Source of the DNA: Paenibacillus stellifer
Lineage (GTDB): Bacteria > Bacillota > Bacilli > Paenibacillales > Paenibacillaceae
Direction of reading: 5' to 3'
Assembly: GCF_000758685.1 (NCBI RefSeq)
Contig: NZ_CP009286.1
Location: 3,006,501 to 3,070,500 of the forward strand
Length of the DNA stretch: 64,000 bases
Part shown: positions 44,753-52,208 of the stretch, piece by piece
Numbering within the stretch: the first letter of the stretch is position 1
Layout of the letters: each line of letters begins with the position of its first letter
Made by a program: the position numbers and the translations under genes
Notes under the pieces: model-generated
The model's input: the letters and a program-made list of their open reading frames with translations, nothing else
What the model was told of the DNA's origin: nothing
Databases searched by the model: none

Positions 44753-44851
44753 GGAGAGTTAACTGCAACACATAATATACCGAACGCGCTAGTAAGGCAG
44801 GAAAGATATACGGTTTATCTGTTTAAAGGAAACAAACCTGTTCCGGTCGAA

Positions 44852-45124
44852 ATGACATATACCAATAAGACGGCAGTGGTTGCACCAAGAATTACAGCGA
44901 TACGTCAATTGCTGGCCGCAAAGAAGGAGGGACTAGAGAATCCTTTTCCTCCAAAATCAGAGTTACTGGAAATTGACTTCGCAGATCACAAGGCAACTAT
45001 AAAAATTCAAGTGCACAGCTCTGGTTCATCGATGGCAGTCGAGAAAATGCAACTAGCGGTGTTATACACTTTAGTACACTTCGGAATCCAGAAAGTAAAT
45101 CTTCAGTTTATCCGCACACTATGA
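44852..45124 (+). pseudogene. GerMN-domain fragment without a proper start
   Basis: The frame is open from the preceding gene's stop (44750) and reads YTVYLFKGNKPVPVEMTYT then APRITAIRQLLAAKKEGLENP and FPPKSELLEI, a GerMN (sporulation/germination) domain pattern, ending at 45124. The first ATG (44852) cuts the conserved first strand and there is no ribosome binding site. It lacks a signal peptide or lipobox and is probably a remnant. Confidence 0.55.
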
Positions 45125-45139
45125 AGTTAAAATTGGCAA

Positions 45140-45168
45140 TTGACAAAGAGCTCCGGTGATCATAATAT
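45140..45168 (+). promoter_or_regulatory. Sigma-A promoter of the thioredoxin gene
   Basis: TTGACA (45140-45145), a 17-base spacer and TAATAT (45163-45168), followed at once by a CstR-type palindrome. Confidence 0.6.
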
Positions 45169-45184
45169 ATACCTATAGGGGTAT
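45169..45184. promoter_or_regulatory. CstR-type operator 8
   Basis: ATACCTATAGGGGTAT, 6-4-6 palindrome abutting the -10 of the thioredoxin promoter. It is identical to the site at 46119. Confidence 0.72.
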
Positions 45185-45211
45185 ATGTTTAAAATAAAGG
45201 AGGAGAACCGC

Positions 45212-45535
45212 ATGGCAACAATGAAAGTGACTGACGGTACAATGGAACAGGTTATTCAGAATAACAATCTGGTTCTAGTTGATTTTTGGGCACCTTGGTG
45301 TGGACCGTGCCGAATGATTGCACCCATATTGGAGAATTTAGCCGAAAAGGTTGGAGATCAAGCCATTATTGCGAAGCTGAACGTGGATGAGAATCCGGTT
45401 GGAGCAACGAAGTATAGAATCCAGGGGATCCCGACCTTAAAGCTGTTTCATAACGGAACCGAAGTTGAAACCTTCGTCGGGGTACAACCGCTAGAACGGT
45501 TTACGGCAGCTATTACGAAATATGCAGGGCACTAA
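45212..45535 (+). CDS. trxA: Thioredoxin
   Basis: A 107-residue thioredoxin with active site APWCGPCRMIAP (near 28-39) and cis-Pro in QGIPTLKLF. It has an AAGGAGGAG site. Placement under a CstR-type operator suggests a role in releasing protein persulfides as H2S or feeding electrons to CcdA, rather than general housekeeping. Confidence 0.93.
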   Translation: MATMKVTDGTMEQVIQNNNLVLVDFWAPWCGPCRMIAPILENLAEKVGDQAIIAKLNVDENPVGATKYRIQGIPTLKLFHNGTEVETFVGVQPLERFTAAITKYAGH

Positions 45536-45549
45536 ACAATATCAACGAG

Positions 45550-45582
45550 AGGCTAATCAGTTTAAGACTGATTGGCCTTTTC
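45550..45582 (+). terminator. Terminator after the thioredoxin gene
   Basis: AGGCTAATCAGT and ACTGATTGGCCT pair around TTAAG, followed by TTTCTTAT. Confidence 0.7.
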
Positions 45583-45669
45583 TTATGCAGTCCATTGCAT
45601 TTTCCGTCATAACCGATCTTTTTTTCCATAAATTAAAAGCAAATCCTAATGAAAAGACGGTGGGTTATA

Positions 45670-46066
45670 TGAAGTCAGTCTCGAAGAACAGTCGGATCAT
45701 CTAACATTCAATAAAGTCATTGCAATAGGCGCGGCTATATTAGTAGGGATCGTTTCAGGAATCGTAGGAGCAGGCGGCGCATTTATTCTTATTCCTATTA
45801 TGCTTACTGTTCTCAAAATACTCACTCGTACAACCATAGCCTCCTCGCTTGCTATCGTCTTTATATCAGCAATCGGTGGGTTAATCGGTAAAATCTCGGC
45901 TGGGGGTATTCCTCTGGAACCTACAATCTATACAGTAATCGGGAGTCTGCTGGGTGCACCACTTGGATCCAGGATAAGCTCCAATATTAACGTTAATGTG
46001 CTGCGGTACGGATTAGTTGTCTTAATTGCCCTCACGGCAGTAAAGGTATGGTCTTCCATTTTATAG
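45670..46066 (+). pseudogene. C-terminal half of a TauE-type permease
   Basis: From about 45700 the frame reads LTFNKVIAIGAAILVGIVSG, IVGAGGAFILIPIML and on to VKVWSSIL, matching residues 140-262 of the TauE protein at 31545. The first half of the gene is absent. Together with the cstR-rhodanese genes that follow, this marks a second, decayed copy of the 31.5-34.9 kb block. Confidence 0.85.
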
Positions 46067-46118
46067 TATTCAGTGAATTTCCTTAAAGAGTGTTGTTTTA
46101 ATGATTTTTCGCGTTATA

Positions 46119-46134
46119 ATACCTATAGGGGTAT
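46119..46134. promoter_or_regulatory. CstR-type operator 9 with promoter
   Basis: ATACCTATAGGGGTAT starts on the last two bases of a consensus TATAAT (46115-46120); a TTGTTT -35 lies 16 bases upstream. It precedes the second cstR gene by 31 bases. Confidence 0.72.
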
Positions 46135-46164
46135 AAGTATCAAATTAGAAGGGTGATCTTAATA

Positions 46165-46434
46165 ATGGATTACAATTATCTGAATGAAATGAAATCACGT
46201 TTACGCAGAATCGAGGGCCAGGTTCGGGGTGTGCTGCGAATGATGGAAGAAGGAAAGTCGTGCAAAGAAGTTGTCGCTCAATTGTCTGCCGTACGCAATG
46301 CATCCGATAAAGCTATTGCCCAAATCGTCGCGGAGAATCTGCATCAATGTATTTTAGCTAAACAAGCTGAGGGTAACCAAAATACCGAGAAAATGGTCAA
46401 GGAAGCCATCGCGCTTTTAGTCAAAAGTCATTAA
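46165..46434 (+). CDS. cstR: CstR-like persulfide-sensing repressor 2
   Basis: An 89-residue paralogue of the protein at 32971, about 75-80 percent identical by eye, with the same Cys33, Asn58 and Cys62. Both copies look functional, and both have an operator. Differences cluster at the C terminus (AKQAEGNQNTEKM). An IS4-family element 22 bases downstream now separates it from the rhodanese gene at 47992. Confidence 0.9.
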   Translation: MDYNYLNEMKSRLRRIEGQVRGVLRMMEEGKSCKEVVAQLSAVRNASDKAIAQIVAENLHQCILAKQAEGNQNTEKMVKEAIALLVKSH

Positions 46435-46456
46435 CGGATAGCTTTAACATTAATAA

Positions 46457-47959
46457 CTCAACTTTCGCAGCTAGAAAATCGGCTTAAACCCTTGAGGCTG
46501 TAAGAAGAATTCGCTATATTTAGCCAAGTTGACAAAAAACACCTCGCTTGTTTGGTATCATGGAAGTGTCGAGCTCACATGCCAACAAGAAAGGTGCGCA
46601 ACCCTATGTTACAACAACATTCCCTGTCTGAACAGTCTCGCTTTTCCAAACTTTTTGCCAATCTTCAAATCGGGAAAACCTTACGACAAGCAGGTATTTC
46701 CAAATCGTTCGGTCTTTCGAGCCTAGCAATTTTTCAAATCGTGTTCTCCCTGGTCTTCGAAGGGAAGAATTGGTTTCGCCTTCTGGAAAGTGACCGTGCT
46801 GCAGATCTTCCCGGCAAAGATGTTATTTATCGGTTTTTGAATCAAGCTTCTTTTGCGTGGCGTCGCTTTTTACAAGCCTTAAGTCTTCGGAACGTGCGCC
46901 ATTTCGAATCGCTCATTTCTACTCAGCGCGTACGTGTGTTCATTATCGACGATTCCGTTTTGAGTCGAAACCGGAGCAAAAAAGCAGAGTTGTTAGCACG
47001 GGTTTTTGACCATTCCACCGGCAAATTCACCAAAGGCTACACGATGCTAACCCTAGGTTGGTCGGACGGTTTTAGCTTTGCTCCGCTTGATTTTGTCATG
47101 CTCTCTTCTGCCAAAATCACCAATCGGTTGTGTGAAATGGCTTCGAATCTGTCCAAACGAAGTCACGGCTACAAGCGCCGGTTGGAGGCCTTTTCCCGGA
47201 AGCCGGATGCTGTCGTAGCCTTGCTAGAACGGGCTTTACGTGCAGGATTCACCGCCGACTACGTGCTTATGGACAGCTGGTTTACGCAAGCTCCACTCCT
47301 TCGTGAGCTTGCCGCTAAAGGGCTTCCTGTGATTGGTATGGTAAAGGAAATGAAACAACGCTACCTAGTTCACGGTAAGCGAATGACACTCCGCGAGGTC
47401 TTTCAAAGCCTGCCCGCATCGAATGCCAAAGACATTAAAGGCTCGCTCATCGTGCATACCGCCTGCGGTCTGCAGGTGAAGCTTGTGTTTGTCCGCAACC
47501 GGAATAAAAAACGGGAGTGGTTGGCTATTTTAAGTACCGATGTGACGCTGGATGCAGCTGAAATCGTACGGATTTACGGCATGCGCTGGAGTATAGAGAC
47601 CTTTTTCAAAGTCACCAAAAGTTATTTGAAATTGGGCACTGAATTTCAGGGCCGTTCGTTTGACGGGCTGATTAGCCATACGACGATTGTATTTAGCCGA
47701 TATTTAGCGATGGAATACGAACGGCGTCAATCAAGTGACGACCGGACACTTGGAGGACTCTTCTTTCTCTTTACCGACGAAGTCCGCGACTTGGACTACC
47801 AGACCGCGCTTCAGCAGCTTATGAGTTTATTTCTCGAAATGTCCCAGGCGAAAACCAAGAAGAATACAACAGCTATTTTTTGTCAACTACAGGAATGGAT
47901 CTCCGGTTTACCCAGCTATATCAAGGGTTTGTTTGGAGATTTGAGCTGCGAAAGTTGAG
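46457..47959 (+). mobile_element. IS4-family insertion sequence, intact
   Basis: A 1503-bp element with 16-bp terminal inverted repeats CTCAACTTTCGCAGCT (46457-46472) and AGCTGCGAAAGTTGAG (47944-47959). It is flanked by a 7-bp direct repeat TTAATAA (46450-46456 and 47960-47966). The match can be drawn 2-3 bp further as inverted repeat, but only these limits give a target duplication. An intact transposase and perfect ends suggest a recent insertion. Confidence 0.88.
46606..47958 (+). CDS. IS4-family transposase
   Basis: About 450 residues. It has DDE-type motifs of the IS4 group: first Asp in VFIIDDSVLSRNRSKK (near 115), second Asp in YVLMDSWFT (near 222), and the Y-2-R-3-E-6-K type segment YGMRWSIETFFKVTKSYLKL (near 325-345). 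Start ATG 46606 is preferred for the AAAGGTG upstream; ATG 46579 is possible. The gene runs to the inner edge of the right inverted repeat. Confidence 0.9.
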   Translation: MLQQHSLSEQSRFSKLFANLQIGKTLRQAGISKSFGLSSLAIFQIVFSLVFEGKNWFRLLESDRAADLPGKDVIYRFLNQASFAWRRFLQALSLRNVRHFESLISTQRVRVFIIDDSVLSRNRSKKAELLARVFDHSTGKFTKGYTMLTLGWSDGFSFAPLDFVMLSSAKITNRLCEMASNLSKRSHGYKRRLEAFSRKPDAVVALLERALRAGFTADYVLMDSWFTQAPLLRELAAKGLPVIGMVKEMKQRYLVHGKRMTLREVFQSLPASNAKDIKGSLIVHTACGLQVKLVFVRNRNKKREWLAILSTDVTLDAAEIVRIYGMRWSIETFFKVTKSYLKLGTEFQGRSFDGLISHTTIVFSRYLAMEYERRQSSDDRTLGGLFFLFTDEVRDLDYQTALQQLMSLFLEMSQAKTKKNTTAIFCQLQEWISGLPSYIKGLFGDLSCES

Positions 47960-47991
47960 TTAATAATAAAAAGAATAAAGGAGAGATTAAC

Positions 47992-48309
47992 ATGGCATTC
48001 AAAATTTCAAAAGAAATCACACCCCAGAAGGTAGCAGCGCAGCTCAAGAAAGGGGAGTCCCTTATTATGCTGGATGTTCGCGAACTAGGAGAATGGGCAG
48101 AGGGACACATCGCCGCTGCCAAGCATATTCCGCTTGGACAGCTTTTGGAACGGCAACAGGAGCTGGATCCTGCACAAGAAACCATTGTCATCTGTCGAAG
48201 CGGAAGCCGGAGCGGTCTGGCTTGCGAACTGCTAAATGAAAAAGGATATAATGTCGTGAATATGACCGGTGGGCTTAATGCCTGGACGGATGTATTGGTT
48301 TGTGAATAA
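47992..48309 (+). CDS. Single-domain rhodanese
   Basis: A 105-residue rhodanese: MLDVRELGEWAEGHIAAAKHI and ICRSGSRSG with Cys near 68. Nearest relative in the window is the protein at 33803. By comparison with the first block it should be expressed from the cstR2 promoter, but the insertion sequence now intervenes; AAAGGAGAG remains as its ribosome site. Confidence 0.9.
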   Translation: MAFKISKEITPQKVAAQLKKGESLIMLDVRELGEWAEGHIAAAKHIPLGQLLERQQELDPAQETIVICRSGSRSGLACELLNEKGYNVVNMTGGLNAWTDVLVCE

Positions 48310-48383
48310 AGCCTTACAGGACAGTACTGCAGTAACTGGAGGCATAATCAGCAGCTGCAGCGCTATTGAAAGGACAGGACAAC

Positions 48384-48806
48384 ATGATAACACTTTTGTA
48401 CTTTTTGACTGGAGCAGTGATCTTATGGTTATTGCGCCAGTTGTGGCCCGTTCGTTCACTTTCCTATATAAATGTTCACCACTGGGTCCAAGCTAAGGAA
48501 AGTTTAAATTTGAAAATGCTCGATGTCAGGGATGCTTCGGATTATTTGGAAGGACATATTTCCGGGTCGATAAATATATCTTTAGGGCGTCTTCTTTATG
48601 TATGGCAACAAGATCTATTTCCTGATGATAATGTACTAATTCTGTCCAACAATTGGTACCAAAACAACAAAGCAGCAAGAATCCTCCGTAAGCATGGATT
48701 CCGTAGTCTATATGCAATACAAGGTGATGTTTTGTCTACACAAGCATGCTTTCAAAAAACACCCTCAAAAGGAGGAAGGCATTGTGAACACAGGTTCAAT
48801 CATTAA
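48384..48806 (+). CDS. Membrane-anchored rhodanese-like protein lacking the catalytic Cys, second copy
   Basis: A 140-residue paralogue of the protein at 34151: N-terminal membrane helix (about 3-19), MLDVRDASDYLEGHISGSINI, and in the catalytic loop VLILSNNWYQ, again Ser88 followed by N90 and W91. A longer, Cys-containing tail is present (QACFQKTPSKGGRHC), part of which overlaps the next gene's start region and may be poorly constrained. It precedes the active membrane rhodanese, as in the first block. Confidence 0.83.
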   Translation: MITLLYFLTGAVILWLLRQLWPVRSLSYINVHHWVQAKESLNLKMLDVRDASDYLEGHISGSINISLGRLLYVWQQDLFPDDNVLILSNNWYQNNKAARILRKHGFRSLYAIQGDVLSTQACFQKTPSKGGRHCEHRFNH

Positions 48807-49170
48807 TATAGCAGTGATTATATTGTTGCTCTGGTTTGTCTATTCCCGTGTAAGACCGGCCAAAGGATTAAAGGCACTGGGCACTAACGATTTCCAAAAT
48901 GTGCTGGAGAGCACTGAGAAACGGATGCTCATAGATGTACGGGAGCCGGGAGAGTATAAGACTGGATATATCAGCGGGGCGAAGAACATCCCATTATCCC
49001 AACTGTCGGGTCGCTTAGGGGAAATCCCTAAGGAAAAAGATGTTTTTCTATACTGCCGTAGTGGGATAAGAAGCAAGAATGCGGCAAGAATTCTACTGAA
49101 AAACGGCTATACAGGCCTTGTTCATCTGCAAGGTGGCTTGAGCGCCTGGAGCGGTAAACTGAAACGCTGA
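48784..49170 (+). CDS. Membrane-anchored active rhodanese, second copy
   Basis: About 128 residues from GTG 48784, which has AAAGGAGGAAGG just upstream; it overlaps the preceding gene by 23 bases. Membrane helix at about 6-22, then LIDVREPGEYKTGYISGAKNI and YCRSGIRSK with Cys near 91. Paralogue of the protein at 34557. Confidence 0.9.
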   Translation: MNTGSIINIAVIILLLWFVYSRVRPAKGLKALGTNDFQNVLESTEKRMLIDVREPGEYKTGYISGAKNIPLSQLSGRLGEIPKEKDVFLYCRSGIRSKNAARILLKNGYTGLVHLQGGLSAWSGKLKR

Positions 49171-49242
49171 TAAGGGATTCATCCGTTTAGGACCTCACTA
49201 TGTTCTGATCGTATAAAAATGACAACAGGAGGATGAAGTATC

Positions 49243-49626
49243 ATGTTCCATTATACTGTTGAAACCACCAAAACACCTGAACAAGCAATCTTAGCGCTTA
49301 CAGAAAACCTGAAAGCAGAGAAGTTCGGCGTTCTTTGGCAAATGGATATGAAGGAGAAACTTCAGGAAAAAGGGGTCGAACTTGAGATGACCTATCATAT
49401 CCTGGAGGTTTGTAATCCGGTTGAAGCGAAGCGCGTGTTGTCCGAAAATGCTCTAGTTGGTTATTTTCTTCCATGCAAGCTTGTGGTGTATGAAGAAAAC
49501 GGTACTACCAAGATCGGGTTGCCGAAACCAACAAGTCTTATCGGGCTAATAGAAAATGACAAGTTAATGTCTATCGCGTCCGATATCGAGAAGCGCCTTA
49601 TCTCATGTGTAGATAAAAGTCAGTAA
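49243..49626 (+). CDS. DUF302 family protein
   Basis: A 127-residue soluble protein with the DUF302 pattern: FHYTVETTKTPEQAILALTENL at the N terminus, then ILEVCNPVEAKRVLSENA, the Pro-Cys motif YFLPCKLVVYEENG, and a C-terminal helix. DUF302 proteins are frequent neighbours of rhodanese, TusA and DsrE genes in sulfur-oxidising bacteria, but their biochemistry is not settled. AGGAGG precedes the start. Confidence 0.82.
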   Translation: MFHYTVETTKTPEQAILALTENLKAEKFGVLWQMDMKEKLQEKGVELEMTYHILEVCNPVEAKRVLSENALVGYFLPCKLVVYEENGTTKIGLPKPTSLIGLIENDKLMSIASDIEKRLISCVDKSQ

Positions 49627-50077
49627 TATAATTTCTATTTTGTTATAAAGCTCTGATTGAATGGAGTGGATTTCATATTAACTACTGTCCAGTACCAGTC
49701 GGTACTAGGATTGTTTTATTTGGATGTGCTGAACGGCTGCTTGCCCACATGTAAGCTGCTCGAAAATTGGCGGTAATTGTATGCAGTGCACATACTGCTT
49801 GGATGGATGACCCTAATAGTTATTGTAGCTCACGGCATCTTTTTTTCGATTACCAAACAGGAGGATAACAGTATTTACACCGGTCTCGCGGGTTTCGTCA
49901 TTTTGCTAATGATCGTCGGGTACGGTTTCTTTATCATTTCGTAACAAGTGGAGTTCAGTCCATCGTTCGCTTGTATTGCTCTGGGTTCTCGTACTGCTAC
50001 TGCATGCTGGCGGCTCGGGCAGTCTCCAACATAAATTAACTTAAAGGAAATAAGAGGTTAGTGGTGATGAGTAATTT
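49627..50077. other. Decayed region with two gene fragments
   Basis: No intact gene. 49651-49704 repeats the end of the small frame at 14747-14800. From about 49781 a membrane-protein remnant is readable (next entry). Confidence 0.45.
49781..49945 (+). pseudogene. Remnant of a ferric-reductase/cytochrome b561-like membrane gene
   Basis: Reads HILLGWMTLIVIVAHGIFFS, ITKQEDNSIYTGLAGFVILL, MIVGYGFFIIS then stop. The two His residues one helix apart (HxLLGW and AHGIFF) look like heme ligands of ferric-reductase-like proteins. Only two helices are left and there is no start. The family call is tentative. Confidence 0.4.
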
Positions 50078-50374
50078 TTATTCAACCACTTCCATGAACT
50101 GTATTTGCGGAAATAAAACTTTAATCAGCTCCGCAGCCTGCGGATCCTTGATTTGGTAGATAACTTCTAGTCCTTTTCTGGACCCTTCAATGATACCGGC
50201 ACCACGCAGCTTCTGTAAGTGCATGGACAGGGTGGATTGAGGAAGCTCCAAGCAGTTTTGTATTTCGGTCACATTACAGCTATTTTTCTCGATCAACCCT
50301 TGAATAATACAAAGGCGAACAGGATGCGCGATAATTTTAAGCCATTCCGCTTTTCTAATATAGTGTTCTTCCAC
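50078..50374 (-). CDS. ArsR family regulator, paralogue of the CoADR-linked one
   Basis: About 98 residues: IIAHPVRLCIIQGL and NSCNVTEIQNCLELPQSTLSMHLQKLRGAG. The two cysteines flanking the recognition helix are at the same positions as in the regulator at 27013. GTG 50374 is preferred, 9 bases after AAGGAA; GTG 50383 is too close to that site. It now heads towards the decayed region at 49.6-50.1 kb, so its original target may be gone, or it may act on the CoADR operon. Confidence 0.8.
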   Translation of the reverse strand: MEEHYIRKAEWLKIIAHPVRLCIIQGLIEKNSCNVTEIQNCLELPQSTLSMHLQKLRGAGIIEGSRKGLEVIYQIKDPQAAELIKVLFPQIQFMEVVE

Positions 50375-50597
50375 AGAGTTCACTTCCTTATTGGTTTAAT
50401 CTTACATTAAAACATCATGATATTGAGATATAAATACTATACAATATTACAATGATTATCCTCGGAAGCCTGGGGGTTGAATGCTCTACAGGAAACTAAT
50501 AAATCCAACCCTAAATTATACTGGAGTTGGATTTTTTTATGCGTACATTACAAAAAGCAATCTCAATTACGGGAAGGTTATCGAATAATGTGATAGT

Positions 50598-50837
50598 TTA
50601 TGCTTTTATAGCCAAAAGCTTTTTCAGTTCTTCCACAGACGGTAATCTACCCATGACCTTCACTTGATTATCAATCACTAAAGCGGGGGTTTTCATAACA
50701 CCATAGGATACAATTTCTTTGTAATCCTGTACTTTCACAAATGTGGCTTCCTTTTTCAGTTGCTTAACAGCGTCACGGGCACGTTCCTCTAACTTCTTAC
50801 AATTTGAACATCCGCTTCCTAAGATCTTGATTTCCAT
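50598..50837 (-). CDS. Thioredoxin-like redox-active disulfide protein
   Basis: A 79-residue small thioredoxin-fold protein of the redox-active-disulfide type 2 group. Active site is SGCSNCKKLEE (CxxC at residues 9-12), followed by the strand and cis-Pro in VMKTPALVID. These proteins are encoded next to DUF318 permeases under ArsR control. Its start overlaps the end of the permease remnant by 19 bases. It looks intact. Confidence 0.85.
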   Translation of the reverse strand: MEIKILGSGCSNCKKLEERARDAVKQLKKEATFVKVQDYKEIVSYGVMKTPALVIDNQVKVMGRLPSVEELKKLLAIKA

Positions 50838-51538
50838 TCTAATTCCTCCCTGGGTTTATATGATAAAATTGAAGACATAACAAGAACAAATGCTCCAATT
50901 AATTTGGGTTTAATGACTTTACGCAGCAATATCATTTCAGGCAAAGATAAAGCCGTGACAGCCATCATAAATGCCAGTGCAGTTCCCATACCAACGCCTT
51001 TGTTAATTAATGCTTCTGCAATCGGGATAGTACCCAGAGCATTTGAATATAAAGGAATTCCAAGTATAACGGCGATGACGACCGCAAACGGATTGCCCGG
51101 TCCAGCATATTTAGCAAGCATTTCCGAGGGAGCCCAACCATGAATAAATGCGCCCACTCCAATCCCGACAAGCAAGTAGATCCATACCCGTCTGATAATA
51201 TCCGTAACACCCTCCTAAGAGTAGATCAGACGTTCTTTCAGCGTTGGCTGATATATTTCAATTTCATTCGTTGCTGCTGATTGGTATACGTATTCTTCCA
51301 CCTGTTTCTCCATATGAAGTGCTCCAACCACAATACCGCCCACAACCCCGACCAATATACCAAGTAATACATAAAGTAATCCAATCTTCCAGCCGAAAGA
51401 AGCGATCAGAACAGCAAAAGCAGCTTCGTTAACGATTGGTGAGGTAATCAAAAATGAGAAGGTAACGCCGAGTGGAATACCTGCTTCAACGAAACCAATA
51501 AAAATGGGAACAGAAGAGCAGGAACAAAAGGGAGTCTA
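50819..51538 (-). pseudogene. DUF318 permease, N-terminally deleted with an internal stop
   Basis: From the upstream edge the frame reads TPFCSCSSVPIFIGFVEAGI, PLGVTFSFLITSPIVNEAAF, the core repeat of full-length permeases, but about 90 N-terminal residues are missing. After KERLIYS an in-frame TAG (51215-51217) interrupts it; the second half (VGIGVGAFIHGWAPSEML, GIPLYSNALGTIPIAEALIN) then continues in the same frame to 50819. Confidence 0.85.
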
Positions 51539-51649
51539 GCAGTATTTACGGCAGATCAAAGTGGGAGTAGCAATCTCATCGCTTAACTCAAGAGTAGGTG
51601 ATTTTTTAAAAAACAACAAACACAAAAAACAAGCGATAAAATAGTAAGC
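51452..51649. other. Junction region upstream of the MarR operon
   Basis: Beyond the truncated permease end (about 51538) there are roughly 110 AT-rich bases with no gene. The permease sequence stops abruptly at CTAGCAG, which marks a deletion or rearrangement point. Confidence 0.35.
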
Positions 51650-51677
51650 TTGCCAACCAGTTTTAAAACATTATAAT
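51650..51677 (+). promoter_or_regulatory. Promoter of the MarR-lgt-MFS operon
   Basis: TTGCCA (51650-51655), a 16-base spacer and consensus TATAAT (51672-51677), about 70 bases before the MarR start. I see no clear MarR palindrome. Confidence 0.55.
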
Positions 51678-51747
51678 TGAGGGGTGGGGAACCGTTTTAT
51701 TGGGTTACTTAGAGCATAATCATAGTTATTGTAAGGAGCTGGCCTTG

Positions 51748-52197
51748 GTGTCAAAACATCCATCAGAGAAATTAGCAGTTATTTTTTACCGGGTGAATCG
51801 AAATTATCAATATCTTATGGCGCTTTGTTTAAAACCGTACAATATCACACCTGAGCAATGGAATGTACTGAAACATCTTCAGGAACATGATGGTCTAGCC
51901 CAAAAAGATCTATCCTACATGGCAGACAAAGATAAAACGACCATTACCCGAATCATCGAAAGTCTGGTTGAGCGCGGAGTCGTAACCAAAGAGGTGAATC
52001 CGGTGGACCGTCGTTCATATCGGATTTTTCTTACTGAAATAGGAAAAGAGCTTATCCGTCAAGTTCAGCCAATCCCTGACCATGTGAACAGGAAGGTAAG
52101 CAGAGGATTGTCCGATGAACAGATTATTGAATTAAAGGAGACACTGCACTATTTGCAGGAACAGATTGCATTTGAAATCGATCACATCAGTGAATAG
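51748..52197 (+). CDS. MarR family transcriptional regulator
   Basis: About 149 residues with a winged-helix core: ITPEQWNVLKHLQEHDGLAQKDLSYMADKDKTTITRIIESLVERG, then the wing DRRSYRIFLTEIGKEL. AAGGAG precedes GTG 51748 by 9 bases; TTG 51745 is equally placed. The following Lgt and MFS genes suggest it controls the exporter in response to a small compound. Confidence 0.85.
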   Translation: MSKHPSEKLAVIFYRVNRNYQYLMALCLKPYNITPEQWNVLKHLQEHDGLAQKDLSYMADKDKTTITRIIESLVERGVVTKEVNPVDRRSYRIFLTEIGKELIRQVQPIPDHVNRKVSRGLSDEQIIELKETLHYLQEQIAFEIDHISE

Positions 52198-52208
52198 GGA
52201 GGAAATTT

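Noticed and set aside
32971..46434. Reading the two CsoR-family repressors as copper sensors (CsoR)
   Set aside because: Both have Asn at the position of the copper-binding His, and no copZ or copA gene lies nearby; the neighbours are sulfur-transfer genes.
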